A DNA stretch of 20,670 nucleotides from Intrasporangiaceae bacterium (GTDB taxonomy: Bacteria; Actinomycetota; Actinomycetes; Actinomycetales; Dermatophilaceae): the NCBI GenBank assembly GCA_012518475.1, contig JAAYSB010000193.1, forward strand, positions 1 through 20,670, in the 5' to 3' direction. The notes below the pieces were generated by a model, which had not been told where the DNA came from, did not search any database, and saw only the letters and a program-made list of their open reading frames with translations. Every line of letters begins with the position of its first letter. Position 1 is the first letter of the stretch. Both the position numbers and the translations under genes were made by a program. Below are positions 1-8,365 of this stretch, piece after piece.

Positions 1-128
1 GGTCATCGAGCGCCTGACCGGCGGACACTGACTCCCCCGCGCGCTCCCCTCCATCACCTCGCAATTGCGAGGTGATGGAGGGGAGCGCGCGGGGGAGTCA
101 GTGTCCGCCGGTCAGGCGCTCGATGACC
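1..128. repeat. Perfect 128-bp palindrome at the window edge
   Basis: Bases 1-64 are the exact reverse complement of bases 65-128, with the dyad centre in GCAATTGC between bases 64 and 65. The right arm holds the last codons and stop of the FAD oxidase gene (stop at 98-100), so the left arm is a mirror copy of that gene end. A perfect arm that runs exactly to the window edge is typical of a fold-back or assembly artefact at a contig end. A natural hairpin at the core is possible, but coding sequence would not be expected in both arms. Nothing else is seen in bases 1-97. Confidence 0.95.
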
Positions 129-1459
129 GCACCGAGGCGGGCGGGCCGTCCGGTGCGGCGTTCCTCGGCATCCGCAAGGTGGGCTGCCCGGAGTCCGGCG
201 TTGATGCCGAGCCAGCGCAGGGGTTCGGGCTCCCACCGCGGGGAGCGGTGCCCGACCCAGGGCAGCGTGGTCAGTGCGGTGCGGCGGTCGAGGACGAGAT
301 CGGCGAGCGTGCGCCCGGCGAGGTTCGTCGCCGCCACACCGTCGCCGACGTAGCCGCCGGCCCAGCCGACCCCGTCCTGATAGCCGACAGAGGGGTGCCA
401 GTCCCGGGCGATACCGAGGGGGCCGCCCCAGGTATGCGTGATCTCCACTCCGTCGAGCTGCGGCAGGATCGTCCGGAGCACGCGGGTGAGATCACGGAAG
501 ACTGTTGGCTCCTGGTCGAACCGAGCTCCGATGACAGAGCCGAAGTGATAGGGAGCCCCGCGTCCGCCGAAGGCCATCCGGTTGTCGACGGTCCGCTGAC
601 CGTAGATGACCACATGGCCGGCGTCGCCCCACACCTCCCGCTCACGCAGGCCGATCCCGGCCCACTGATCCTCGCTGAGCGGTTCGGTGGCGACCATCAT
701 CGAGTACACCGGTGCGATGTCGCGCTCATGCTTCGGCAGGTGCGGCGTCCAGGCCTCGGTGGCGCGGAGGATGTGCCGCGCCGAGACGCGTCGACCGCTC
801 TCGAGGAGGACCAGGCCGCGGGAGACTCGCGTGACCCGCGCGCCCTCACGGATCATCGCGCCGCGCCGAGCGACCGCCGCGGTCAGACCATCGATGAGCC
901 GCCGCGGGTGGACCCGAGCGCAGCTGGGGTTGTGCGTCGCGCCGATGACCTCTGGGCTGTCGAGCCGGTCGCGGGCGGCGTCCTGGTCCAGCCATGCGGT
1001 GCCGAGACCCCAGTCGTCGGAGTGCGCCACCTCGGCGCGGGCCCGGACCTCCTGAGCGGCGTTGCGCACCAGCGACAGGGCGCCGCCCTTGGCATAGCCG
1101 GCGTCGATGCCCTCGGCTTCACAGCGCGCGCCCACCTCGTCGACGGTCTCGCGGACGGCGGCCATCATGTCGAGGGTCTTCTCGCGCCCGTGCCGTGCTG
1201 CGATCGTCTCCGGTCCGACCGGCCAGTACGCCGACACCCAGCCGCCGTTGCGGCCGGAGGCCCCGAAGCCCACGTGCTCGGCCTCGAGGACGAGCACCGA
1301 CAGGTCGGGCTGGTGCTCGAGGAGGTAGTACGCACTCCACAGCCCGGTGAAGCCCCCACCGACGATGACGACGTCAGCAGACTGGGGCACCTCACCGCGG
1401 TACCGGGGGGTCTCCGGTGCGGTGTCCCACCACAGCGGCCGCTGCCGGGGCGGGGTCAC
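98..1459 (-). CDS. FAD-dependent amine oxidase, PuuB/DadA-like
   Basis: Protein of 453 residues in the DAO family of FAD oxidoreductases. It resembles gamma-glutamylputrescine oxidase (PuuB) and probably oxidises an amine or amino acid in the cytoplasm. The dinucleotide-binding motif VIVGGGFTGL lies at residues 31-40, an acidic strand end (LVLEAE) at 56-61, and the GASGRNGGW flavin motif at 66-74. A C-terminal GGYVGDGVAATNLAGR stretch fits the second FAD-contact region. The frame stays open far upstream, but that part lies inside the aminotransferase gene. I chose the GTG at 1459 because its GTGA overlaps the aminotransferase stop, which implies coupled translation. Third gene of an lrp-aminotransferase-oxidase operon. 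No PuuA-type ligase or PuuD hydrolase is present here, so a gamma-glutamyl substrate is not supported; the exact substrate is unknown. Confidence 0.88.
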   Translation of the reverse strand: MTPPRQRPLWWDTAPETPRYRGEVPQSADVVIVGGGFTGLWSAYYLLEHQPDLSVLVLEAEHVGFGASGRNGGWVSAYWPVGPETIAARHGREKTLDMMAAVRETVDEVGARCEAEGIDAGYAKGGALSLVRNAAQEVRARAEVAHSDDWGLGTAWLDQDAARDRLDSPEVIGATHNPSCARVHPRRLIDGLTAAVARRGAMIREGARVTRVSRGLVLLESGRRVSARHILRATEAWTPHLPKHERDIAPVYSMMVATEPLSEDQWAGIGLREREVWGDAGHVVIYGQRTVDNRMAFGGRGAPYHFGSVIGARFDQEPTVFRDLTRVLRTILPQLDGVEITHTWGGPLGIARDWHPSVGYQDGVGWAGGYVGDGVAATNLAGRTLADLVLDRRTALTTLPWVGHRSPRWEPEPLRWLGINAGLRAAHLADAEERRTGRPARLGAVIERLTGGH

Positions 1460-2865
1460 AGGTGGCGGCCCGCGTCCTGCAGGACCGAGCGGAGGCGGGA
1501 GGCGATGTCGTCGAACTCCGCAGGCCCGATCGTCAGCGGCGGCGCAAGCTGGATGACCGGGTCGCCACGGTCGTCGGCGCGGCAGTAGATCCCGGCCTCG
1601 AAGAGGGCGGGGGAGAGGTAGCCGCGCAGCAGCCGCTCGCACTCGGCGTCGTCGAAGGTCTCCCGGGTCTCCTTGTCCTTGACGAGCTCGATCCCGTAGA
1701 AGAACCCCGCGCCCCGGACGTCGCCGACGATCGGCAGGTCGGACAACGTATCGAGCGCGGCCCGGAACAGCCCGGCGTTCTCCTTGACGTGGTCGTTGAG
1801 CCCCTCGCGCTCGAAGACGTCGAGGTTGGCCATGGCCGCGGCGCAGGAGACCGGGTGACCGCCCCACGTGTAGCCGTGCGGGAACAGCGTCTGTCCCTTC
1901 CGGAACGGCTCGAAGAGCCGGTCGGAGGCGATCATCAGGCCGAGCGGCGCATACCCGCTCGTGATGCCCTTGGCTGTGGTGATGATGTCGGGCTGATAGC
2001 CGAAGTCGTCACAGGCGAACATTGAGCCGATCCGACCGAACGCGCAGATCGTCTCATCGGAGACGAGAAGGACGTCGTACTCGTCGCAGATCTCGCGGAC
2101 GCGCTCGAAGTACCCGGGCGGGGGAGGGAAGCAGCCGCCGGAGTTCTGCACGGGCTCGAGGAAGACGGCGGCGACCGTGTCGGGGCCCTCGAACTCGATG
2201 GCCTCACCGATCCGGTCGGCGGCCCACCGGCCGAAGGCCTTGTCGTCGTCGCGCAGTTCCTCGGGGGCACGGTAGATGTTCGTGTTCGGCACCTTGAACG
2301 CGCCGGGCACGAGCGGCTCGAACATCTCCTTGGCCGCGGGGATGCCGGTGATCGAGAGGGCGCCCTGGGGAGTGCCGTGATAGGCCACGGAGCGGGAGAT
2401 GACTTTGTGCTTGGTCGGCTTGCCGGTCAGCTTGAAGTACTGCTTGGCGAGCTTCCACGCCGTCTCGACAGCCTCACCGCCACCGGTCGTGAAGAAGACC
2501 CGGTCGAGGTCGCCGGGCGCCTCGCCCGCCAGCCGCTCTGCGAGCTCGATGGCGCGCGGGTGCGCGAAGGACCAGAGCGGGAAGAACGCGAGCTCGCCGG
2601 CCTGCTTGGCCATCGCCTCGGCGATCTCGGTGCGACCGTGACCGATCTGGTTGACGAACAGCCCGGCGAGTCCGTCGATGTACTCCTTGCCGTTGACGTC
2701 CCAGATCCGGTGGCCATCACCGCGCACGATCACCGGGACGTGCTGCCCGCCTCCTCCGGAGCCCGTGGGCTCGAAGGTCGAGTGCCGGGTGAAGTGCATC
2801 CACAGGTGGTCGCGCGCTGCGTCCGTGTAGGTCGATCCGGTGGGGGTATGCGTGGAGTCAGTCAT
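1456..2865 (-). CDS. Class III PLP aminotransferase (putrescine/omega-amino acid type)
   Basis: A 469-residue fold-type I, class III aminotransferase, the usual length for the omega-amino acid:pyruvate, putrescine and GABA aminotransferase group. Visible features are the PLP phosphate loop TTGGGEAVE (126-134), the YHG cofactor-stacking motif (162-164), SDE with the ring-nitrogen aspartate D270, and the Schiff-base lysine K299 in TTAKGITSGYAPLG. In this setting it most likely moves the amino group from putrescine to pyruvate or 2-oxoglutarate, giving 4-aminobutyraldehyde, the substrate of the dehydrogenase encoded divergently at 3601. No separate GABA aminotransferase gene lies in the window, so it may also act on GABA; that is inference. 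It follows the Lrp gene after 47 bases and overlaps the oxidase gene by four. An AAGGA about 11 bases before the ATG may be its ribosome binding site. Confidence 0.93.
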   Translation of the reverse strand: MTDSTHTPTGSTYTDAARDHLWMHFTRHSTFEPTGSGGGGQHVPVIVRGDGHRIWDVNGKEYIDGLAGLFVNQIGHGRTEIAEAMAKQAGELAFFPLWSFAHPRAIELAERLAGEAPGDLDRVFFTTGGGEAVETAWKLAKQYFKLTGKPTKHKVISRSVAYHGTPQGALSITGIPAAKEMFEPLVPGAFKVPNTNIYRAPEELRDDDKAFGRWAADRIGEAIEFEGPDTVAAVFLEPVQNSGGCFPPPPGYFERVREICDEYDVLLVSDETICAFGRIGSMFACDDFGYQPDIITTAKGITSGYAPLGLMIASDRLFEPFRKGQTLFPHGYTWGGHPVSCAAAMANLDVFEREGLNDHVKENAGLFRAALDTLSDLPIVGDVRGAGFFYGIELVKDKETRETFDDAECERLLRGYLSPALFEAGIYCRADDRGDPVIQLAPPLTIGPAEFDDIASRLRSVLQDAGRHL

Positions 2866-2912
2866 TCTCGTGCGTGTCCTTGGCCGTGGGTTCAGGAGGA
2901 GCCCGATGAGTT

Positions 2913-3395
2913 CTAGCGAGTTCCCCAGTTGTAGTGCTGCTTGTTGAGCTTGAGATAGACGAAGGTCTCGGTGGTCTGGACCCCGTCGAGCTGGCGGATG
3001 CGTGTGGAGAGCAGCTCCAGGAGCTGCTCATCGTCCTCGCAGACGACCTCGGCCAGAACGTCGAAGCTGCCGGCGGTCGTGACGACGTAGTCGACCTCCG
3101 GCATCTCGGAGAGGGCTGCGCCGACGCTCTCGAGGTCTCCGGACACGCGGATGCCGATCATCGCCTGGCGTCGGAAGCCGACCTGGATCGGGTCGGTGAC
3201 CGCGACGATCTGCATGATCCCGGCGTCCAGGAGCCGCTGGACCCGCTGCCGCACCGCCGCCTCGGAGAGGCCGACCTCCTTGGCGATCGCCGCGTAGGAT
3301 GCGCGCCCGTCGACCTGGAGCACCTCGATGATCGCCTTGGAGATGTCGTCGAGGCGGGGGTCGGCGGTCGACCTTCCGGAGGTGAGGCGGCGCAT
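2913..3395 (-). CDS. Lrp/AsnC family transcriptional regulator
   Basis: A 160-residue regulator of normal Lrp/AsnC length. An N-terminal winged helix-turn-helix covers about residues 15-60, with the recognition part in AIAKEVGLSEAAVRQRVQRL (37-56). A RAM/ligand-binding domain follows (about 76-150) with the typical GSFDVLAEV (109-117). Such proteins form dimers to octamers and respond to amino acids or related amines. It is the first gene of the minus-strand operon and diverges from the polyamine uptake and degradation genes. It is therefore a likely local regulator of both operons from the 205-base region between them; its effector is unknown. Confidence 0.94.
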   Translation of the reverse strand: MRRLTSGRSTADPRLDDISKAIIEVLQVDGRASYAAIAKEVGLSEAAVRQRVQRLLDAGIMQIVAVTDPIQVGFRRQAMIGIRVSGDLESVGAALSEMPEVDYVVTTAGSFDVLAEVVCEDDEQLLELLSTRIRQLDGVQTTETFVYLKLNKQHYNWGTR

Positions 3396-3477
3396 ACGGT
3401 CATCGTGGCATATCGCAGGGGTGTATGCGGCCGTCGGCGGGCAGGAATCCGTTGCCAGGACTGCTCTGGAGCGACTT

Positions 3478-3486
3478 TTGCGACAA
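3478..3486. promoter_or_regulatory. TTGCGACAA dyad, possible regulator half-sites
   Basis: TTG-cga-CAA is a short dyad overlapping a direct repeat of GCGAC (3471-3475 and 3480-3484). Its place between the Lrp gene and the polyamine operon makes it a candidate Lrp operator. A nine-base dyad is weak evidence on its own. Confidence 0.25.
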
Positions 3487-3512
3487 CTTCACCGTCGATA
3501 TCTCCCGAAAGC

Positions 3513-3549
3513 GTGGGCGGGACACTACTGTGGGAACCGACCCGCCCAC
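3513..3549. repeat. GC-rich inverted repeat flanking a -10-like element
   Basis: GTGGGCGGG (3513-3521) and CCCGCCCAC (3541-3549) are perfect 9-bp inverted arms separated by 19 bases. The stem can be lengthened by two pairs (3511-3512 with 3551-3552) if one base bulges. The spacer holds TACTGT (3526-3531), a TANNNT -10-like hexamer. It could be an operator pair around a promoter, or a leader-RNA hairpin ending about 50 bases before the ATG. There is no U-tract, so a simple terminator is unlikely. Confidence 0.5.
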
Positions 3550-3600
3550 CGCAGCGCACGGGGAGCGCCGCGCCCGTGCCATCCGAAAGGCAGACCCGCC

Positions 3601-5046
3601 ATGACCAGCCCTCGTTCTCTGCAGAACTTCATCGGCGGAGCGTCCGTCGATGCACGCTCCGACGCCACGAGCGAGCTCGTCAACCCGGCCACCGGACAGG
3701 TCGTCGCGCACGCTCCGATCAGCTCCGCAGAGGACGTCGACGCCGCCTACCAGGCTGCGCAGCAGGCGTTCGAGGAGTGGGGGCAGACGACGCCGAGCGA
3801 GCGCCAGCAGGCGCTGCTCAAGATCGCCGACGAGATCGAGGCCTGCGGCGACGAGCTCGTGCGACTCGAGGCCGAGAACACCGGCAAGCCGTATGCGCTG
3901 ACCGAGTCGGAGGAGATCCCGCCGATGGTGGACCAGCTGCGGTTCTTCGCCGGGGCTGCGCGTGTCCTCGAGGGCAAGGCGGCCGGTGAGTACATGGCGG
4001 GGCACACGAGCTGGATCCGGCGCGAGCCGATCGGTGTCGTCGGCCAGGTCACCCCGTGGAACTACCCGATGATGATGGCGGTCTGGAAGATCGGGCCGGC
4101 GCTCGCCGCCGGCAACACCGTGGTTCTCAAGCCGAGTGACACCACCCCCGAGACGACGCTCCTGCTCGCCGAGATCGTCGCCAAGCACACCCCGGCCGGG
4201 ACCCTCAATGTCATCACCGGGGACCGGGACACCGGCCGGGCCCTCGTCGAGCACCCGATTCCGCAGCTCGTCGCGATCACCGGCTCGGTGCGTGCGGGCA
4301 TGCAGGTGGCCGAGAGCGCGAGCCACCAGCTCAAGAGGGTCCACCTCGAGCTCGGCGGCAAGGCTCCGGTCGTGGTCTTCGACGATGCCGACATCGAGGC
4401 CGCGGTCGCGGACATCGGCACCGCCGGATACTTCAACGCCGGCCAGGACTGCACGGCGGCGACCCGGATCCTCGTCGCCGAGGGCGCGCACGACGACTTC
4501 GTCGCGGCCCTGTCGGAGTTCGCGAAGACCGAGGCCAAGGTCGGACTGCCCGATGACGAGGACGCCCTTCTCGGCCCGGTGAACAACAGCGCCCAGCTCG
4601 AGCGGGTCACCGGCTTCCTCGACCGGCTCCCGGACCACGCGAGCATCGGTGCCGGTGGCGCCCGCCTCAGCGAGCTCGGCGACGGCTTCTATCTCGCGCC
4701 GACCGTCGTCAGCGGACTCAACCAGGACGACGAGGTCATCCAGAACGAGATCTTCGGACCGGTCATCACGGTTCAGAAGTTCAGCGACGAGGCCGAGGCG
4801 CTGCGCTATGCCAACGGCGTCCAGTACGGTCTTGCCTCCTCGGTCTGGACCAAGGACTTCGGCCGGGCCATGCGGATGAGCAAGGCCCTCGACTTCGGCT
4901 GCGTGTGGATCAATGCCCACATCCCGCTCGTCGCCGAGATGCCGCACGGCGGCTTCAAGCACTCCGGCTACGGCAAGGACCTGTCCATGTACGGGCTCGA
5001 GGACTACACCCGCATCAAGCACGTCATGGCCAACATCGACAGCTGA
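3601..5046 (+). CDS. Gamma-aminobutyraldehyde dehydrogenase (PatD/YdcW-like)
   Basis: A 481-residue NAD(P)+-dependent aldehyde dehydrogenase. It has PWN with oxyanion residue N154, a Rossmann coenzyme site (KPSDTTP, 177-183, and ITGSVRAG, 226-233), general base E250 in LELGGKAP, and catalytic C284 in GQDCTAATR. GQDCTA is characteristic of the aminobutyraldehyde/betaine aldehyde branch and close to E. coli YdcW. It would oxidise 4-aminobutyraldehyde to GABA, directly after the aminotransferase step. The frame opens far upstream at 3328, but the ATG at 3601 is the right start because the family N-terminus (LQNFIGG) follows it and GAAAGG (3585-3590) lies ten bases before it. It is first in the plus-strand polyamine operon; the next gene begins 61 bases later behind a similar CCGAAAGG leader. 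Confidence 0.93.
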   Translation: MTSPRSLQNFIGGASVDARSDATSELVNPATGQVVAHAPISSAEDVDAAYQAAQQAFEEWGQTTPSERQQALLKIADEIEACGDELVRLEAENTGKPYALTESEEIPPMVDQLRFFAGAARVLEGKAAGEYMAGHTSWIRREPIGVVGQVTPWNYPMMMAVWKIGPALAAGNTVVLKPSDTTPETTLLLAEIVAKHTPAGTLNVITGDRDTGRALVEHPIPQLVAITGSVRAGMQVAESASHQLKRVHLELGGKAPVVVFDDADIEAAVADIGTAGYFNAGQDCTAATRILVAEGAHDDFVAALSEFAKTEAKVGLPDDEDALLGPVNNSAQLERVTGFLDRLPDHASIGAGGARLSELGDGFYLAPTVVSGLNQDDEVIQNEIFGPVITVQKFSDEAEALRYANGVQYGLASSVWTKDFGRAMRMSKALDFGCVWINAHIPLVAEMPHGGFKHSGYGKDLSMYGLEDYTRIKHVMANIDS

Positions 5047-5107
5047 CCCACCTGCATCACCTCTTCCTCTCACCACCTGGCCCAGCGCCACTCCCGAAAG
5101 GCCGCCC

Positions 5108-6337
5108 ATGAGCAGCACGCCCGACCTCAACAACCTCGCCTTCCGCGCCGCCCTGGGCCGCGGCCTGGTCAGCCGCCGGGCAGCCATGCTCGGCTTCGCC
5201 GGACTCGGTGTCGCGGCTCTGTCCGCCTGTGGCAGCGAAGGACGCGGCGGCAACGCCGGCACCGGAGACGGCTCGGCAGCGCCGGCCGCCACCCAGGAGG
5301 ACCTCTCGGACAGCGAGAAGGTCGTCAACTGGTCGAACTGGCCTGAGTACATCGACGTCGACGACGACGGTGAGCGCCCCTCGCTCGTCGCCTTCACGGC
5401 GGCGACCGGCATCACGGTCAACTACACCGAAGACTACAACGACAACGACGAGTTCTACGCCAAGGTCCGCCCGCTCCTCGAGGCGGGGGAGGACACCGGC
5501 CGGGACACCTGGTGCAGCACCGACTGGATGGTCGCCCGCCTCATCCGGCAGGGCTACCTCCAGGAGCTGAACTACGACAACATCCCCAACGCTGACAACC
5601 TCGTCGACTCCCTCAAGGATGTCGAGTTCGACTCCGGCCGCAAGTTCTCCCTCCCCTGGCAGTCGGGGTTCGCCGGCATCGCCTGGAACCCGGCCTCGAC
5701 CGGCGGCAAGGCCATCGAGTCCATCGACCAGCTGCTCAACGACCCCGCACTCAAGGGCCGGGTCACCCTGCTCACCGAGATGCGCGACACGGTCGGCCTC
5801 GTCCTGCTCGACCTGGGCAAGGACATCACGAGCTTCACCGCCGAGGACTTCGACGAGGCCATCGCCGTCATCCAGGACGCCAAGGACCGTGGCCAGCTCC
5901 TCGGCTTCACCGGCAACGACTACACGCAGTCGCTCGCCTCGGGTGACATCGCCGCGTGTATCGCCTGGACCGGCGACGTCGTCCAGCTCCAGTACGACAA
6001 CCCCGACCTCGGCTACGCGCTGCCCGAGAAGGGCTGCACCCTCTGGTCCGACAACTGGGTCATCCCGGCCATGGCGAAGCACAAGAAGAACGCCGAGCTG
6101 CTCATCAACCACTACTTCGACCCGGCGGTGATGGCCGAGGCCGCGGCGTGGATCAACTACATCCCGCCGGTCAAGGGCACCGATGAGGCGCTCATGGAGA
6201 TCGACCCGGAGATCGCGGGCAACGAGCTCATCCTCCCCAGCGACGAGGTCCTCTCGCGTGCCCACGTCTTCCGGGGACTCACCGACCAGGAGGAGACCGA
6301 CTTCACCGCCAAGTTCCAGGCCATTGTGGTCGGCTGA
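5108..6337 (+). CDS. Polyamine ABC transporter substrate-binding lipoprotein (PotD/PotF-like)
   Basis: A 409-residue extracellular binding protein. The N-terminus has a twin-arginine motif (SRRAAML, 22-28) followed by a hydrophobic stretch and a lipobox LSAC with acceptor C41. It is therefore probably a Tat-exported, lipid-anchored protein. The mature part begins after a Gly/Ser/Ala-rich linker with VVNWSNWPEYID, like the first strand of the PotD/PotF fold. WTGDVVQLQYDNPD and DNWVIPAMAKH match the regions that carry ligand-binding aromatic and acidic residues in that family. The substrate is likely putrescine, spermidine or a related polyamine. The start is the ATG after CCGAAAGG; the longer open frame belongs to the dehydrogenase gene. 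Its stop and the next start overlap as TGATG. Confidence 0.93.
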   Translation: MSSTPDLNNLAFRAALGRGLVSRRAAMLGFAGLGVAALSACGSEGRGGNAGTGDGSAAPAATQEDLSDSEKVVNWSNWPEYIDVDDDGERPSLVAFTAATGITVNYTEDYNDNDEFYAKVRPLLEAGEDTGRDTWCSTDWMVARLIRQGYLQELNYDNIPNADNLVDSLKDVEFDSGRKFSLPWQSGFAGIAWNPASTGGKAIESIDQLLNDPALKGRVTLLTEMRDTVGLVLLDLGKDITSFTAEDFDEAIAVIQDAKDRGQLLGFTGNDYTQSLASGDIAACIAWTGDVVQLQYDNPDLGYALPEKGCTLWSDNWVIPAMAKHKKNAELLINHYFDPAVMAEAAAWINYIPPVKGTDEALMEIDPEIAGNELILPSDEVLSRAHVFRGLTDQEETDFTAKFQAIVVG

Positions 6338-7455
6338 TGGCCGAGAACCCGTCCGGTGACCTGCGCCTGGTCCAGCTGAGCAAGGAGTTCGACACCTTCA
6401 CGGCGGTCCATCCGCTCGATCTGACGATCCCGCAGGGCGAGTTCTTCGCCCTGCTGGGTCCGTCAGGATGCGGCAAGACGACGACCCTGCGCATGGTCGC
6501 CGGCCTCGAGGAACCCACCTCGGGCGCCATCTATATCGGTGATACCGACATCAGCGAGATCAAGGCCTTCAAGCGCAACGTCAACACGGTGTTCCAGAAC
6601 TATGCGCTCTTCCCGCACATGCGGATCCTCGACAACGTCGCCTTCGGCCTGAAGCGCCGCGGCGACAAGAACGCGATGGCCAAGGCCCAGGAGGCGCTGG
6701 AGCTCGTCGAGCTCGGACACACGGCGAAGAAGAAGCCGAACCAGCTCTCCGGTGGCATGCAGCAACGTGTCGCTCTCGCCCGCGCCATCGTCAACCGCCC
6801 GGACGTCCTGCTCCTCGACGAGCCGCTCGGCGCGCTCGACCTCAAGCTCCGTCGCCAGATGCAGATCGAGCTCAAGCGCATCCAGGCCGATGTCGGGATC
6901 ACCTTCATCCACGTGACCCACGACCAGGAGGAGGCCATGACGATGGCCGACTCCGTGGCCGTCATGAACGCCGGAAGGCTCGAGCAGGTCGGCAGCCCCG
7001 CCGAGCTCTACGACCGGCCGGCCTCGACGTTCGTGGCGAACTTCCTCGGCCAGTCCAACCTGCTCACCTCCCGGATCACGGGGGACGCGGGGGAGGGCCT
7101 GTCCTCGGCGGACTGCCACGGGTACCCCATCCTCGTCGCGACGGAGAACATCCCGGACGGCGTCTCCGACGTCTTCGTCGGGGTGCGACCCGAGAAGTTC
7201 CGGCTCGGCCGGCACGGCCGCAACCAGCTCAAGGGCACCGTGACCGACGACTCCTTCACCGGCGTCGCCACGCAGTACCTCGTCCGTCTCCCGTGGGGCT
7301 TCGAGGTGACTGTCATCCAGCCCAACGACGGCTCACCGCGCGCCAAGGTCGGTGAGAACGTGGATATCTCGTGGGAGCCGGGCAGCGAGTTCATCCTCGA
7401 CGCCAGTCAGGACGAGGACGCGGGCATGCTCGATACGGGTCTGCGCCATGGCTAA
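6337..7455 (+). CDS. Polyamine ABC transporter ATP-binding protein (PotA/PotG-like)
   Basis: A 372-residue ATPase that drives the importer from the cytoplasmic face. Motifs in order are Walker A GPSGCGKTT (41-49), Q-loop Q87 in FQNYALFP, signature LSGGMQQRVALARA (137-150), Walker B VLLLDEP (157-163), a D-loop GALD (165-168) and switch H195. The C-terminal third (about 240-355) resembles the TOBE regulatory domain of spermidine/putrescine ATPases, including VGVRPEKFRL. Start and stop overlap the neighbouring genes (TGATG before, an 8-base overlap after), so the four transporter subunits are probably made together. Confidence 0.95.
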   Translation: MAENPSGDLRLVQLSKEFDTFTAVHPLDLTIPQGEFFALLGPSGCGKTTTLRMVAGLEEPTSGAIYIGDTDISEIKAFKRNVNTVFQNYALFPHMRILDNVAFGLKRRGDKNAMAKAQEALELVELGHTAKKKPNQLSGGMQQRVALARAIVNRPDVLLLDEPLGALDLKLRRQMQIELKRIQADVGITFIHVTHDQEEAMTMADSVAVMNAGRLEQVGSPAELYDRPASTFVANFLGQSNLLTSRITGDAGEGLSSADCHGYPILVATENIPDGVSDVFVGVRPEKFRLGRHGRNQLKGTVTDDSFTGVATQYLVRLPWGFEVTVIQPNDGSPRAKVGENVDISWEPGSEFILDASQDEDAGMLDTGLRHG

Positions 7456-8365
7456 CATGGCCGTCGCCGTCGGCGGGACCGAGGCCCCTCCACCGCGCAG
7501 GGCCGGTCGGAACTGGGTTCCCTACGCACTGCTCGTTCCCGGGCTGCTCTTCCTCGCCTTCTTCTATGCAGCGCCCATGGTCACCCTCGGGTCCCAGTCG
7601 CTGCAGGAGGGCAATGTCTATGACGGCTACATCCTCACCGGCAATGTCGGGATCTATCCCGAGACGCTCTCCGAGTACTGGCCGCACCTCTTCCGGTCCC
7701 TGGGCTATGCCGCGTCGGCGACGTTCTTCGGGCTCATCCTTGCCTACCCCCTCGCGTACTACATGGCGCAGAAGGCGGGGCGCTGGAAGAACATCATGCT
7801 CATCCTCGTCATCGCGCCGTTCTTCACGAGCTTCCTCATCCGGACCCTGGCGTGGCGGATCATCCTCAGTGACGGCGGCGTGGTCTCCGACGTCGTCCAG
7901 GCGTCCGGGTTCGACCACGTCCTCAACTTCATGGGGCTCACCCAGGGCGACACCCTGCTCAACAGCAAGTTCGCCGTCATCGCCGGACTCACCTACAACT
8001 TCCTTCCCTTCATGATCCTGCCGCTCTTCGCAGCGCTCGACCGCCTCGACCCGCGTCTGATGGAGGCGGCGAGGGACCTGTATGCCTCCGGCTGGCAGAC
8101 GTTCCGTCGCGTCATCTGGCCCCTGTCGCTGCCTGGTGTGGTCGCGGGCACCCTGCTCACGTTCATCCCCGCCGCCGGTGACTACATCAACTCCCGGTTG
8201 CTCGGGAACACCCAGACCGTCATGATCGGACAGGTCATCGACAGCCTCTTCCTCCGCGTCCTCGACTTCCCCAAGGCCGCTGCGCTGTCGTTCATCCTCC
8301 TCGTCATGATCGTCGCCCTCGTCGGGTTCTATGTCCGTAAGGCCGGGACGGAGGAGCTGGTCTGA
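7448..8365 (+). CDS. Polyamine ABC transporter permease (PotB/PotH-like)
   Basis: A 305-residue inner-membrane permease with about six membrane segments, the first at roughly 25-45. The cytoplasmic EAA loop that docks to the ATPase is seen at about 204-230 (LMEAARDLYASGWQTFRRV). The start at 7448 overlaps the ATPase gene by eight bases; a second in-frame ATG at 7457 is equally possible, because neither has a clear ribosome binding site. The longer open frame upstream lies inside the ATPase gene and is unlikely. The stop overlaps the next start as TGATG. Confidence 0.93.
   Translation: MANMAVAVGGTEAPPPRRAGRNWVPYALLVPGLLFLAFFYAAPMVTLGSQSLQEGNVYDGYILTGNVGIYPETLSEYWPHLFRSLGYAASATFFGLILAYPLAYYMAQKAGRWKNIMLILVIAPFFTSFLIRTLAWRIILSDGGVVSDVVQASGFDHVLNFMGLTQGDTLLNSKFAVIAGLTYNFLPFMILPLFAALDRLDPRLMEAARDLYASGWQTFRRVIWPLSLPGVVAGTLLTFIPAAGDYINSRLLGNTQTVMIGQVIDSLFLRVLDFPKAAALSFILLVMIVALVGFYVRKAGTEELV

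Larger units (their letters stand above)
3396..3600. promoter_or_regulatory. Divergent control region between lrp and the dehydrogenase gene
   Basis: A 205-base region without a gene separates the two operons and should hold promoters for both strands. Elements seen in it are a TTGCGACAA dyad (3478-3486), a GCGAC-tttt-GCGAC direct repeat (3471-3484), a GC-rich inverted repeat (3513-3549), and a GAAAGG ribosome binding site ten bases before the ATG at 3601. I could not identify a convincing paired -35/-10 for either strand. Confidence 0.7.

Noticed and set aside
65..1588. Long plus-strand open frame of 507 codons at the start of the window
   Set aside because: It lies antisense to the FAD oxidase, whose conserved motifs are clear, and its translation shows no domain; long antisense frames are common in DNA of this GC content.
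3400..5421. A 673-codon minus-strand open frame across the aminobutyraldehyde dehydrogenase gene
   Set aside because: It is antisense to a clear aldehyde dehydrogenase and runs across two genes and a control region without any recognisable domain.
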